This document shows, piece by piece, positions 1 to 9,874 of a DNA stretch of 33,538 nucleotides. Source of the DNA: Synechococcus sp. PNGco_S_binSS4 (GTDB lineage Bacteria > Cyanobacteriota > Cyanobacteriia > PCC-6307 > Cyanobiaceae); contig RKSC01000024.1 of the NCBI GenBank assembly GCA_007571085.1, positions 1 to 33,538 of the forward strand. The letters are read 5' to 3'. Position 1 is the stretch's first letter; the number at the start of each line of letters is the position of its first letter. Below the pieces are notes generated by a model that was not told the DNA's origin, did not search any database, and worked only from the letters and a program-made list of their open reading frames with translations. The position numbers and the translations under genes are program-made.

Positions 1-7
1 TGCTTCT

Positions 8-2461
8 TCAGAACTTCCAGCCCACGGCAAAGTTAAATCGCCAGTCTGGATCTCCCTTGGCTGCCTCGACCCGCAGGGGACCCAGTGGTGTGGTGATAAC
101 AACACCAGCACCGTAACTTGTCCCGGACTCGGGCTTATCAAGAAGGGCTCCCGGATTCCCTTTTACATTGCTTTGGGAGCCCAGCATACTGCCAGCTTCC
201 ACAAAAAGCTCACCACTGACAATCCTTAGGATGGGGAAGCGATACTCCACAGTTGCTTCAGCGAAGGTTGTACCGGGGCCAATGGCGCATTCGGAGAAAC
301 CCCGAAGGGAAGTGGCACCACCGAGACAGAATGATTCATAGACTGGAGCTTCTCCCAAAAGGGTGCCACCTGTCACCTGAAAGGCCAGAGTCTGGGGGCA
401 CTCTTCTGCTTCTCCGGCCTGAGGACGGCAACCGGAGTAGATGTTCAACAACCGCATGGGAATAAAATGGGCAAGGCTGAATTGGGAGCGATTAAATGTT
501 GGCGAGCCTTCCCCAAAAGAAATATATTGTTCCGTAGATAAGCTGGCAAAGTTGCCACTGCTGGGATTGGTTCTACTATCTAGAGTATTGTAGAGAAGGC
601 CAAGACGACCCCCCACCAAAGTATTTTCTGCCTTGCAATCATAACCTATGCAGAAGAAATTATCTGTTGTTTCATCAGACTGGGGAGGACCTTTGGCCCA
701 GGCTTTAGCTTCATTATGGGAATTCTGAGTCGTAATCCGTTGAAAGGACATACCAGCAGAGGCCGTCCAGCGGGTGTCGTCAGCATAGGGATTGCCCTTA
801 TTTAGGGGGCGGATAAACTGGAAGTTCAATCCGTTGCGCCGTAGGCGGACCTGGTCTCCATCGGTGGAGAAAAGGTTGTCCATTTGAGGATCTAGGTTCC
901 GTCGAACACCATTCTCAAATATACTTCCAGGATTATTAATATCTGATACAGAATAAACGCGGTTCATGGTGGAAGCTGGTGCCTCCCAATAATCTTCAAC
1001 CACACTAATATCAGGTCCATCTTCACTCTGAAACTGCAAAGGGATCTCCTGACTCAGCAAAACATTCATCCGAAACGAAGTGCGGTAAGGATCATTTCTG
1101 ATCCAGGGATCCTGGAAGGCAAGGTCCAGTAGAACACCATACTGACCATAGGTAAATTTTATATCCGTTCTCCAAGCTCGACCAAAAAGGTTCTCCTCGC
1201 TAAAGCTGGCCTGGCCAAAAATTCCCTGACTATCGCTATAGCCCAGACCACCGGAGAGAGAGCCGGTTTTAGCCTCCTGAACCTTAAAGACAACAGCGAC
1301 TGAACCAGGATCAGCGGGAATAGGCTCCAGAGATATATTGATATCAGAAAATAGACCTGTGCCGTAGAGGCGTTCCAGGTCTCGTTGTAGGGTGCGGCGA
1401 TTGAAACGATCCCCCGCTTTGGTGGATACTTCCCGGGTAATGACCCAGAGCTTAGTACCGCTGGGGATGGGTTCACCATCTGCATCGGTGGTTTCCCCAG
1501 AGTCATCTACAAACTCAATCACAATGTCTTCTACCGTGCCTTCGCGCACCGTGAGCACAACCACCCCCTCCGGTGTGATCCGCGTTGGCCCTAGCACTCT
1601 GGCTAGGGAGTAGCCCTGTTCGGCATACCATTCTTCTAAGCGGGTTAGGCGCCTCTGCAGGGCTAAGAGATTGATGGTTTTTCCCTGATCCTCTGCAAAG
1701 GTTTCTTGTAGCACCTGGGCAGGTAAAAGTACATCTTGCTCCTGCAACTCCACAGCGCTTAAAATCGGATTGGGGGTGACAGCCACCTCCAGCCGTACCC
1801 CCAGAGGCCCATCGCTTGGAGTAACCCGCACATCACTGAACCAGCCTGTGGCGTAGATTGCGGTGAGATCCCTTTCCAGCTCAGAGCGGGTGGTGCTTTT
1901 GCCCGGCTCCACCTCCATGGCATTGTAGGCAATGGCCTCAAGACGTTCCCTATCAGGGTGATCTTCTAAGCCTACGATGACCACTTCTGCGATGAGCACC
2001 TGCTGCTCCGGGGTTATGCCCTGCACAGCTCCGGAGGGGGCCTCTTCAGGGATCGTCTGCTCTCGTCTAGGATCCCCAGTAGACCCATTGGGAAGAGCCC
2101 CATCGGGGGCAGCCTCCTCCATGTCCACCAGTGGGGGTTCACCGGTCTCCCCCTCCTCTTCTAGCCCTTCTGGCTCTTCCGGTGGTAATTGGGCCACCCG
2201 TAGGTTGGCTATTGCCCGGTCCAGATCTTGTCTCACATGGGCCCCCAAAAGCTCCATGGGCCCTGGCTCCATCCTACCCACCCCATGGATGGGCAGAGGA
2301 GAAGGGTCAAGGGCAGGTGACTGAGCTTCTGCCCAGGATGCTGGGGGCAGCACCGTGCTGAGGAATCCCATGGCAGAGATGGCACCACGTAGCACCCGGG
2401 CACCCCGAGGCTGAGAATTATTCATGACAAAGGGCCACAGACCCGTTGGAGAATTGAACAT
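8..2461 (-). CDS. bamA: Omp85/BamA/Toc75-family outer membrane assembly protein
   Basis: 817-aa ORF with repeated POTRA-like segments, an Omp85 barrel-like region (SGGLGYSDSQGIFGQASFSEENLFGRAWR; GGATSLRGF) and a C-terminal barrel strand ending in Phe (RFNFAVGWKF). First ~45 codons may include an over-long start. Confidence 0.9.
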   Translation of the reverse strand: MFNSPTGLWPFVMNNSQPRGARVLRGAISAMGFLSTVLPPASWAEAQSPALDPSPLPIHGVGRMEPGPMELLGAHVRQDLDRAIANLRVAQLPPEEPEGLEEEGETGEPPLVDMEEAAPDGALPNGSTGDPRREQTIPEEAPSGAVQGITPEQQVLIAEVVIVGLEDHPDRERLEAIAYNAMEVEPGKSTTRSELERDLTAIYATGWFSDVRVTPSDGPLGVRLEVAVTPNPILSAVELQEQDVLLPAQVLQETFAEDQGKTINLLALQRRLTRLEEWYAEQGYSLARVLGPTRITPEGVVVLTVREGTVEDIVIEFVDDSGETTDADGEPIPSGTKLWVITREVSTKAGDRFNRRTLQRDLERLYGTGLFSDINISLEPIPADPGSVAVVFKVQEAKTGSLSGGLGYSDSQGIFGQASFSEENLFGRAWRTDIKFTYGQYGVLLDLAFQDPWIRNDPYRTSFRMNVLLSQEIPLQFQSEDGPDISVVEDYWEAPASTMNRVYSVSDINNPGSIFENGVRRNLDPQMDNLFSTDGDQVRLRRNGLNFQFIRPLNKGNPYADDTRWTASAGMSFQRITTQNSHNEAKAWAKGPPQSDETTDNFFCIGYDCKAENTLVGGRLGLLYNTLDSRTNPSSGNFASLSTEQYISFGEGSPTFNRSQFSLAHFIPMRLLNIYSGCRPQAGEAEECPQTLAFQVTGGTLLGEAPVYESFCLGGATSLRGFSECAIGPGTTFAEATVEYRFPILRIVSGELFVEAGSMLGSQSNVKGNPGALLDKPESGTSYGAGVVITTPLGPLRVEAAKGDPDWRFNFAVGWKF

Positions 2462-2488
2462 GCTTTGGTTGGTGTGGTGTGGCCAGAA

Positions 2489-3286
2489 TCACAAGGTGAC
2501 CATGGAACCATAGTGTTGAGGCTGAAAGCCCAGTCCCTGGATTCGCTGGTTCACCTCCTTGTAGGCATGAACCAATCCACCAAGGCCTTGGCGAAAACGG
2601 TCTTTGTCCAGGATACGTTCCGGGCTGTCGGAATTCTGCCCCTGATCCCAGAGACGACAGTTGTCTGGACTCAGCTCGTCAGCCAGGTGGAGTTTACCTG
2701 AGCTGTCCCAGCCAAACTCCAGTTTCAGATCCACCAGGTCCATGTCCACACGGTTCAATGCCTGATGCAGGGTGCTGTTGGCCTCCCGGGCCATGGCTGC
2801 CAATTGGATGTGCTCATCTGCTGTGATGATGTTCAGGATTGCTAACCTGGCCTGGCTCAGGAAGGGATCTCCCATGGTGTCATCTTTCAAGTAAAGGTCC
2901 AATAGGGGAGGCTTCAGCTGTTGACCTGCAGCCATGGGAAGTTGCCGTAGGAGGGAACCGGCTGCCCGGTTCCGCAGCACCACTTCCAAGGGAATCATGC
3001 GCAGGGGCTTGACCACCATCCACCTATTCCCCTTCCCCAGCAGGCCACGGAAATGGGTGGACAGGCCCGACTGCTCTAGAAGAGTGAACAGTTGGGCAGA
3101 AATCTGGCAATTGAGGGCACCCTTGCCGGGCAACTGGGTCTGGAATTGACCATTGGATGCCGTGATTGTGTCCTTAAATTCCACAGCGTAGAGCTGGGGA
3201 TCCCCTGTGGCATAAACCTTCTTGGCCTTCCCCTCATGGAGAAGGGGTCCAAGGCTTAGGGCTGAGACATCAATGGGAGAGCACAT
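2489..3286 (-). CDS. purC: Phosphoribosylaminoimidazole-succinocarboxamide synthase (SAICAR synthetase)
   Basis: 265-aa ORF with LLHEGKAKKVYAT, VVLRNRAAGSLLRQ, DLVDLKLEFGWD and LADELSPDNCRLWD motifs. Confidence 0.95.
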   Translation of the reverse strand: MCSPIDVSALSLGPLLHEGKAKKVYATGDPQLYAVEFKDTITASNGQFQTQLPGKGALNCQISAQLFTLLEQSGLSTHFRGLLGKGNRWMVVKPLRMIPLEVVLRNRAAGSLLRQLPMAAGQQLKPPLLDLYLKDDTMGDPFLSQARLAILNIITADEHIQLAAMAREANSTLHQALNRVDMDLVDLKLEFGWDSSGKLHLADELSPDNCRLWDQGQNSDSPERILDKDRFRQGLGGLVHAYKEVNQRIQGLGFQPQHYGSMVTL

Positions 3287-3453
3287 GGGACATTGGGTTA
3301 AGACAGAACAAGCTCTAGCTGTCTGAGACTAAAATCCATGGCATTGGGCAGCACCCACTGGCCCAGACCCTAGGGGAAGTGCTTCTGCATTGTCCAGAAG
3401 ATGATGATGGAAGGTTAGGTGATGCCCTTAGAAACAATGCTCACAACCGATCC

Positions 3454-4752
3454 ATGACAGCAAACATCCTGGTGGTTGGCTCAGGTGGTCGCGAACATGC
3501 TCTGGCCTGGTGCCTGGCCAGAAGTCCTGGTGTGGAGGCGGTCTGGGTGGCACCGGGCAATGGGGGCATGACCAGCCCTGCCATGGAGGGGTCTGCAGCC
3601 ATTACCACACTTGCTGTGGCTGCAGATGATGGACCAGGACTGGTCAAACTTTGCCAAGACAAGGCCATCACCTTGGTGGTCATTGGACCTGAGGGGCCCC
3701 TGGCATGGGGTCTAGCTGATGTGCTGCGCCGCCATGGCCAAACGGTGTTTGGTCCTGGTGCTCAGGGGGCCCAGCTGGAGGCCAGCAAAGCATGGGCAAA
3801 GCAACTCATGGTGGAGGCGGCCATGGCCACGGCCCCCAGCTGGGTGGTGACCAGCCGGAGGGAGGCCCTGGACCTGCTGCACCACCTGGGTCGTCCCCTG
3901 GTGGTTAAGGCCGACGGCCTAGCAGGGGGGAAGGGGGTGACCGTGGCCAACACCATGGCCGAAGCAGAAACCGCCGTGGAGAGAGCCTTTGCCGGGGCCT
4001 TTGGTCAGGCGGGAGAGCGCCTTGTTTTGGAAGAGCGGCTGGAAGGACCAGAGGTGTCTGTCCTTGCCCTATGTGATGGACAGGATCTGTTGCTGCTGCC
4101 TCCCGCCCAGGACCATAAGCGCATTGGCGAGGGAGACACGGGGGCCAACACCGGTGGCATGGGAGCCTACGCCCCCGTCCCCTTCCTAAGCCCTCAGGAC
4201 CTGGAGCACATGCGCAGCACCATTTTTCTGCCGGTGCTGGAGGCCCTTCAGGGCCGGGGAATTGATTACCGTGGCGTCCTCTACGGGGGCATGATGCTCA
4301 CCAGGGAGGGACCCAAGGTGATTGAGTTCAACTGTCGTTTTGGAGACCCGGAGTGTCAGTGCCTCTTGCCCCTGCTGGAGGGCAACCTGGCGGCCGTGCT
4401 CCATTCCTGTGCCCTAGGCCAGCTGGCGGAGGCTCCACCTCTGACCACCCAGGACTCCATGGTGAGTGCCTGCGTGGTGGCAGCGGCCGCAGGTTATCCT
4501 GGCCCCGTTCGTCAGGGGGATCTCATCACGGACATGGGAGATTCCAGTGGCCATGGTGTTGTGTTCTATGCTGGGGTGAAGCCCACAGGAGCGGGACAGC
4601 TCAAGACAGCTGGAGGGCGGATTCTGGCCAGTGTGGGGCTTGGTCATGACTTTGACCAAGCTTTTGACCATGCTTACAAACGCTTGGAAGGAATTGATTA
4701 CATTGGCAAGACAGTCCGCTCTGATATTGGCCACCAGGTGCGTGGGACCTGA
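3454..4752 (+). CDS. purD: Phosphoribosylamine-glycine ligase (GARS)
   Basis: ILVVGSGGREHALAW N-terminus, ATP-grasp region KADGLAGGKGVTVA, FNCRFGDPECQ. Start moved from the listed ORF start to the ATG at 3454. Confidence 0.95.
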   Translation: MTANILVVGSGGREHALAWCLARSPGVEAVWVAPGNGGMTSPAMEGSAAITTLAVAADDGPGLVKLCQDKAITLVVIGPEGPLAWGLADVLRRHGQTVFGPGAQGAQLEASKAWAKQLMVEAAMATAPSWVVTSRREALDLLHHLGRPLVVKADGLAGGKGVTVANTMAEAETAVERAFAGAFGQAGERLVLEERLEGPEVSVLALCDGQDLLLLPPAQDHKRIGEGDTGANTGGMGAYAPVPFLSPQDLEHMRSTIFLPVLEALQGRGIDYRGVLYGGMMLTREGPKVIEFNCRFGDPECQCLLPLLEGNLAAVLHSCALGQLAEAPPLTTQDSMVSACVVAAAAGYPGPVRQGDLITDMGDSSGHGVVFYAGVKPTGAGQLKTAGGRILASVGLGHDFDQAFDHAYKRLEGIDYIGKTVRSDIGHQVRGT

Positions 4753-4779
4753 AGAGAGCTGTTGTAGAGCACACCACCG

Positions 4780-6750
4780 ATGGACATTTTGAAAGCCCTC
4801 CTGGCTGCTCTGCGACAGTGGTGGTCAGAGTTCAACCTCCAAACCAAACTGCTGGCTCTGTCCACCCTGGTGGTCAGCCTCATCATGACAGGGCTCACCT
4901 TTTTCTCCTTCTCCTCCATTCAGGTGGATGCCCGCCTCAGTGACACCCGCTATGCCCGGGATGTGGGCCTTCTGCTGGCTGCCAATGTCACACCCCTGGT
5001 GGTAAAAGGCCAGGATCGGCAGCTGGCCACAGTGGCCAACTCCTTCTGGGAGCAGAGTGGCAGCATCCGCTATATCCTCTTTGCGGATCCCGATGGGGTC
5101 ATTTATCTCAGCCTTCCCCTCAGCGGCGCCGATGAGGATAGCACACTCCTGCTGAACAGGCGCCTGGAGTTGCCTGAGAGCCTCTATGAACACCCTGAGC
5201 AACCCCTGGTGCGCCAGCACCTGTCTCCCGATGGCCAGGTCACTGATGTGTTTGTGCCCCTGGTGAACCAGGGACAGGGTTTGGGTGCTGTGGCATTGGG
5301 CTTCAACCCCAATGAGGTGGTTCTCAATACGGCCGCTTTAGCGCGCAAGGTAACCATTGCGGTGTTTATTGCCATTTGGGTGCTGGTGATTTTGGGTGCT
5401 GTCTTCAACGCTCTCACCATCACCCACCCCATCAAAGAACTGCTCAACGGGGTTCGCAAAATTGCTGCTGGACAGTTTTCCACCCGCATTGCTTTGCCCA
5501 TGAGGGGGGAGTTGGGAGAGCTACTAGAGGGATTTAATGCCATGGCAAGCCAATTGGAGGCATACAAGGCTGCAAATATTGAGGAGCTCAAAGTGGCTCA
5601 AGCACAGCAGCAGTCCCTTATTGCCACCATGGCGGATGGGGCCATGCTCCTTGATGATCAAGGCTGTGTGGTCCTAGCCAATCCCACCTCTCAACGGTTG
5701 TTCCGCTGGGAGGCCCGCAAGCTGGTGGGGGAACCCTTAGCCAATCTACTGCCCGAATCCCTGATGATGGATGTGGGGGAGGCTCTACAGCAGGTGTTGG
5801 CTGGTAAGCAGGCCAGCCGGGACATTCGCTGCAGCTTTGGCTCCCCCAGACGCACCCTGCGCATTGTGTTGGTGGCGGTTACGGACCGCAGCAGCAGTGC
5901 CCTTAAGGGTGTGACCGTCACCTTGCAGGATTTGAGCCGTGAAGTGGAGCTCAATGCAGCAAAAAGCCGTTTTATCAGCAATGTCTCCCACGAGCTGCGC
6001 ACACCGCTGTTCAACATCAAGACCTATGTGGAAACTCTCCATGACCTGTGGGGGCAAATCAGTGATGAAGAGCGCAGGGAGTTCCTGGCCACCGCCAATG
6101 CGGAAACTGACCGACTAACCCGGCTTGTAAATGATGTGCTGGACCTGTCTCGGCTGGAGTCCGGTCGGGAGTTTCGCTTTGAACCCATGGATCTGCGCCC
6201 TGCCTTGGAGCAGACCCTGCGCAACTACCGCCTCAATGCTTCCGATAAGGGTGTGCGGATGCTCTGTGAGGTGAATCCCACCCTGCCCCGGGTTCAGGCC
6301 AACTTTGATTTGCTCCTCCAGGTATTGGACAACCTGGTGGGCAATGCCCTCAAGTTCACCCCTTCCGGGGGAGTGGTCTGCCTCCGGTCCTATGTCTGGC
6401 CTGACTCTTGCCCAGTGCCAGACTTAAACAGGGCCACCACCATCACGGACCTTACCTCCCGACTGCCCCGACTGCGGGTGGAGGTTTCTGATACGGGATG
6501 TGGCATGAACGAACTGGACCAGGCCCAGATCTTTGAACGTTTCTACCGGGCGGAGAATACGGTGCACGCTGAGCAGGGCACTGGCCTTGGCTTGGCCATA
6601 GTGCACAACATCATTGAGAAGCAGGGCAGTACCCCCAAGCTGGTCAGTGAACCCGGTGTGGGCACCACGTTCTGGTTTGAGCTTCCCCTGGAGGGGAGCG
6701 ATGATGATGAGCTGACCCTGCTGGTGGAGAGGGCCCAGAGAAGCGCCTAG
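4780..6750 (+). CDS. nblS: NblS/Hik33-like membrane sensor histidine kinase (HAMP-PAS-HisKA-HATPase)
   Basis: 656-aa ORF with two TM segments, HAMP-like region, PAS-like region, H-box SRFISNVSHELRTPLFNIKTYVETL, N-box DNLVGNALKFTP, G-boxes DTGCGMNE and GTGLGLAIV. Position between purD and kaiC matches picocyanobacterial synteny. Confidence 0.88.
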   Translation: MDILKALLAALRQWWSEFNLQTKLLALSTLVVSLIMTGLTFFSFSSIQVDARLSDTRYARDVGLLLAANVTPLVVKGQDRQLATVANSFWEQSGSIRYILFADPDGVIYLSLPLSGADEDSTLLLNRRLELPESLYEHPEQPLVRQHLSPDGQVTDVFVPLVNQGQGLGAVALGFNPNEVVLNTAALARKVTIAVFIAIWVLVILGAVFNALTITHPIKELLNGVRKIAAGQFSTRIALPMRGELGELLEGFNAMASQLEAYKAANIEELKVAQAQQQSLIATMADGAMLLDDQGCVVLANPTSQRLFRWEARKLVGEPLANLLPESLMMDVGEALQQVLAGKQASRDIRCSFGSPRRTLRIVLVAVTDRSSSALKGVTVTLQDLSREVELNAAKSRFISNVSHELRTPLFNIKTYVETLHDLWGQISDEERREFLATANAETDRLTRLVNDVLDLSRLESGREFRFEPMDLRPALEQTLRNYRLNASDKGVRMLCEVNPTLPRVQANFDLLLQVLDNLVGNALKFTPSGGVVCLRSYVWPDSCPVPDLNRATTITDLTSRLPRLRVEVSDTGCGMNELDQAQIFERFYRAENTVHAEQGTGLGLAIVHNIIEKQGSTPKLVSEPGVGTTFWFELPLEGSDDDELTLLVERAQRSA

Positions 6751-6788
6751 TGGACTGGCCAGCCGGTCATGCTGGGGTTTCAGTAGGG

Positions 6789-8321
6789 CTAATAAGGGGG
6801 CCCAAGGCTCTGGCGTTCATCATTGCTGCGGCTGGTGGGAATGCCGCTGATGATCCGCTCAAAGTCCTGAAAAGAGTCTTTGATCTCAGCCCCTGCACCG
6901 CTGATGAGAAACTCACGAATGCCTTTGTCATGCCAGGAGCCTCGCATCTTGAACACATTGATGGCCCGTGACATCTCACCACGAATCTCCACGTATTGCA
7001 GCAGCAAGATGGAGTCGGTGATCGTAGAGATATGGGAGTCGGTAATGGAATGGCTGCCCATGAACTCCTCGGAGGTGTTGGTGAACAGTCCCGTGATTTC
7101 TTCCTGCTTCACGTAGCCGGTGACGCCAATAACAAACTGGCGAAAGGCATTTTGACTCACCCCCCTTGCCAAGGCCGAGAGGGAGTCAATGGCCATACGG
7201 GCTGGTTTAAATTGCTCAATGGCTGTCTTAATGATCTGGAGGTGATCTTCCAACCCGGTGGATTCGGGATAGGCGCAGATAATTTTGATCATCCCATCCT
7301 GCTCCATCTGTTCAAAGTCCATGCCCCAGCTGGTGGCATTGCGCATGAGCTGAGAACGGGACTCCTCATAGGCAAAGAGAATGGCCCGCTCATTCATCCG
7401 GTAAGCATCTTCAAGAAACTTGCTCACCAGCAGGGTTTTACCCGTCCCCGTTGGCCCAGTGGCCAAGATGATGGAGTCCTTGAAAAAGCCACCACCGCAC
7501 ATCTCATCTAGGCGAGGGATACCTGAGCTGATGCGTGTATTGGAGGAGCGGGAGGTGAGTCGCATGGCCCCCAAAGCAAAGATATTGATTCCATCCACCC
7601 CGATGGTGAAGGGGAACTCCCCTTTCATGTGGCTGGTGCCCCGCAGTTTGAGAATCTCGCAGGTGCGCCGCCGCCGCTCCCCTTCTAACACATTGCGGAG
7701 GATGACCACATTGTCTGAGACAAACTCCTCCACCCCATAGCGGGCAATGGGGCCATATTCATCAATGCGCTCTGTGGTCATCACAGTGGTGACACCAATT
7801 TCCTTCAGCCGGGCGATCATGCGGAACACCTCCAAGCGCACCACGGAGACAGCGTCGTACTGCTGAAACACTGCTGTCACTGAATCAATGGCCACCCGCT
7901 TGGCTTTGTACTTACGGATGGCATAGTTGATGCGCTCAATCAGACCGGAGAGGTCAAAGCTGCCCGCCATGTCTTGGCCCTCCGGGTCGGGAGAGGCATC
8001 CAAAACAAAGAGCTTGTCTTGCTGCACCAGATCCTGGAGCGACCAGCCAAAGCTGCTGGCATTGCGCAGGATGTCAATGGGAGACTCCTCAAAGGTGACA
8101 AAGATTCCCGGCTCGTCAAACTGCTTAATGCCGTTGTAGAGAAAGTGGAGGGAAAACACGGTTTTACCTGTGCCTGAGGTGCCGCTGATGAGGGTGGCGC
8201 GACCTGTGGGCAGTCCTCCGTGGCAGATATCATCAAAACCCTCGATACCGGTGGGTAGCTTTTGAACGTGGCCGAATCCTTGGTTACGGGGATCCGGTGA
8301 ATGGAAACGTTGACTGTTCAT
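6789..8321 (-). CDS. kaiC: Circadian clock ATPase/kinase KaiC (altered C-terminal tail)
   Basis: Duplicated RecA-like domains with Walker A GTSGTGKT and GPTGTGKT, FEES/YEES catalytic Glu pairs, phosphosite context DSHISTITDS, ends FERIISGIPTSRSNDERQSLGPPY. Start set at the internal MNSQRF. Confidence 0.96.
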   Translation of the reverse strand: MNSQRFHSPDPRNQGFGHVQKLPTGIEGFDDICHGGLPTGRATLISGTSGTGKTVFSLHFLYNGIKQFDEPGIFVTFEESPIDILRNASSFGWSLQDLVQQDKLFVLDASPDPEGQDMAGSFDLSGLIERINYAIRKYKAKRVAIDSVTAVFQQYDAVSVVRLEVFRMIARLKEIGVTTVMTTERIDEYGPIARYGVEEFVSDNVVILRNVLEGERRRRTCEILKLRGTSHMKGEFPFTIGVDGINIFALGAMRLTSRSSNTRISSGIPRLDEMCGGGFFKDSIILATGPTGTGKTLLVSKFLEDAYRMNERAILFAYEESRSQLMRNATSWGMDFEQMEQDGMIKIICAYPESTGLEDHLQIIKTAIEQFKPARMAIDSLSALARGVSQNAFRQFVIGVTGYVKQEEITGLFTNTSEEFMGSHSITDSHISTITDSILLLQYVEIRGEMSRAINVFKMRGSWHDKGIREFLISGAGAEIKDSFQDFERIISGIPTSRSNDERQSLGPPY

Positions 8322-8325
8322 GGCC

Positions 8326-8655
8326 TCAGATTGCCTCCTCTGAGCCAAGATGCAAGGTGTCATCAGCCAGCTCCTCAAAAAGCAGGTCCAGGCCGACTAG
8401 AACACGCTGGCGGTCAGAGAGATCACCAATTATGCGTCGCACCGGTGGGGGCAAAATCTTTGCCAAGGTGGGGGTGGCCAGGATTTTATCTTCTTCAGCA
8501 AGCTGGGGATTTTTCAGCACATCGATCACCTTGAGGGCATAGACACCTTTGAACTCTGTCTCCAGGATGTCCTGTAGGGTTTTGAGTGCACGCATAGAGT
8601 TGGGTGTGTTGCCCGCCACATAGAGCTTGAGAATGTAGGTCTTACGAGAGCTCAT
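8326..8655 (-). CDS. kaiB: Circadian clock protein KaiB
   Basis: 109-aa [31 protein letters not shown]...[33 protein letters not shown], directly upstream of kaiC. Confidence 0.96.
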   Translation of the reverse strand: MSSRKTYILKLYVAGNTPNSMRALKTLQDILETEFKGVYALKVIDVLKNPQLAEEDKILATPTLAKILPPPVRRIIGDLSDRQRVLVGLDLLFEELADDTLHLGSEEAI

Positions 8656-8775
8656 CGGGCAGTCCCATGGGGTTCATTTGGCTGGGTTGATCCACAGCCA
8701 TTGTGTTACGGTACATCTCCACTAGCAGACCACCATCTCAATCAAGGCCAACCAATGGCCTTTCAGGGGGCTGTG

Positions 8776-8909
8776 CTTTGCCCTACCAGCTTTGCCCTAC
8801 CAATTTTAGCCCAGTGGTCGGTTGGTTCCTGAATTTAATGTGGATTTAATGTGATTACTGTGAATCTTGACTAGCAGTTGAGCAGGTACAGCAAGGCAGG
8901 TACAGCAAG
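8776..8909. repeat. Cluster of three two-copy short tandem duplications in the kaiB-rplU gap
   Basis: ctttgccctaccag/ctttgccctaccaa (8776-8803, 14-bp unit); atttaatgtgg/atttaatgtga (8833-8854, 11-bp unit); gcaggtacagcaag twice (8882-8909, perfect 14-bp unit). Confidence 0.9.
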
Positions 8910-9089
8910 AGAGAAGGGGAATGGGGCCGGTGGGATCTGGCTGGTACGGGCTCCCCATAGTCCACCTGGGCTCCCTTGACAAGGGATCTACAAAAACCTA
9001 ACAATGGATTCTTACTTTGCCGGTCAGCAGGTTTGGCCTGCAATGGGCTCATTTCTGAGCCTAGCCAAACTGCGCCCACCCCTTTGTCC

Positions 9090-9509
9090 ATGTCCTCCTC
9101 GTCAGCTCCCCCGTCTGGCACTGTCAAGTCGGCCACCGGTGGAGACCCCTCACCATCCCCTCTCACCCATTCCCTGGGCGTTTACGCCATTGTGGAGTCC
9201 TGTGGCAGGCAGCTTTGGCTCCAACCTGGCCGCTACTACGATCTGGACCGTCTGGATGCCTCACCGGATGATAACCTGATTCTGGATAAGGTGCTCATGG
9301 TGCGCTCCAGCGGTGGAGTCACCTTGGGAACTCCCTATGTGGACGGGGGTCAGATCCAGTTGACAGTCCTAGCTCATCGCCGTGGCCCCAAGCTAATTGT
9401 CTACAAGATGCGCCGCAAAAAGAAAACCCGTAGCAAGCGGGGGCATCGCCAAGACCTGACCCGGGTGCGGGTGGATTCCATCACTGTGGCAGGCCAGACC
9501 ATAGGTTGA
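9090..9509 (+). CDS. rplU: 50S ribosomal protein L21 (with N-terminal extension)
   Basis: YAIVESCGRQLWLQPGRYYDLDRL...VLAHRRGPKLIVYKMRRKKKTRSKRGHRQDLTRVRVDSI. Start chosen at MSSSSAPPSG; the true start could be further downstream. Confidence 0.94.
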   Translation: MSSSSAPPSGTVKSATGGDPSPSPLTHSLGVYAIVESCGRQLWLQPGRYYDLDRLDASPDDNLILDKVLMVRSSGGVTLGTPYVDGGQIQLTVLAHRRGPKLIVYKMRRKKKTRSKRGHRQDLTRVRVDSITVAGQTIG

Positions 9510-9558
9510 GCCTGTCCCCTAACACTTTTCCCTTTCCTTCTGCTCCTTCTGCGATTCC

Positions 9559-9822
9559 ATGGCCCACAAAAAAGGCACAGGCTCCACCCGCAATGGTCGT
9601 GATTCCAACGCCAAGCGCCTTGGTGTTAAACGTTACGGCAGTGAGTGGGTCCAGGCAGGCTCCATTCTGATCCGTCAACGGGGCACCGCCATCCTTCCTG
9701 GTGAGAACGTGGGGCGCGGGCGGGATGACACCCTCTTTGCCCTGGTGGACGGTGTTGTGGGCTTCCAAACCATCCGTCGCAGAGGCACCTGCCGCAAGCG
9801 GATTCAGGTGCTACCCGCCTAG
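9559..9822 (+). CDS. rpmA: 50S ribosomal protein L27
   Basis: [43 protein letters not shown]. Confidence 0.97.
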   Translation: MAHKKGTGSTRNGRDSNAKRLGVKRYGSEWVQAGSILIRQRGTAILPGENVGRGRDDTLFALVDGVVGFQTIRRRGTCRKRIQVLPA

Positions 9823-9874
9823 GTGTGCTGGTAAATCCCCACTGCAGATCCCAAGAGAAGCAGGCTAGTCAGAT

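Noticed and set aside
8855-9166. 103-aa minus-strand ORF in the kaiB-rplU gap as a possible KaiA remnant
   Set aside because: Sequence shows no KaiA-like segments and overlaps the rplU start; composition fits an antisense/random ORF.
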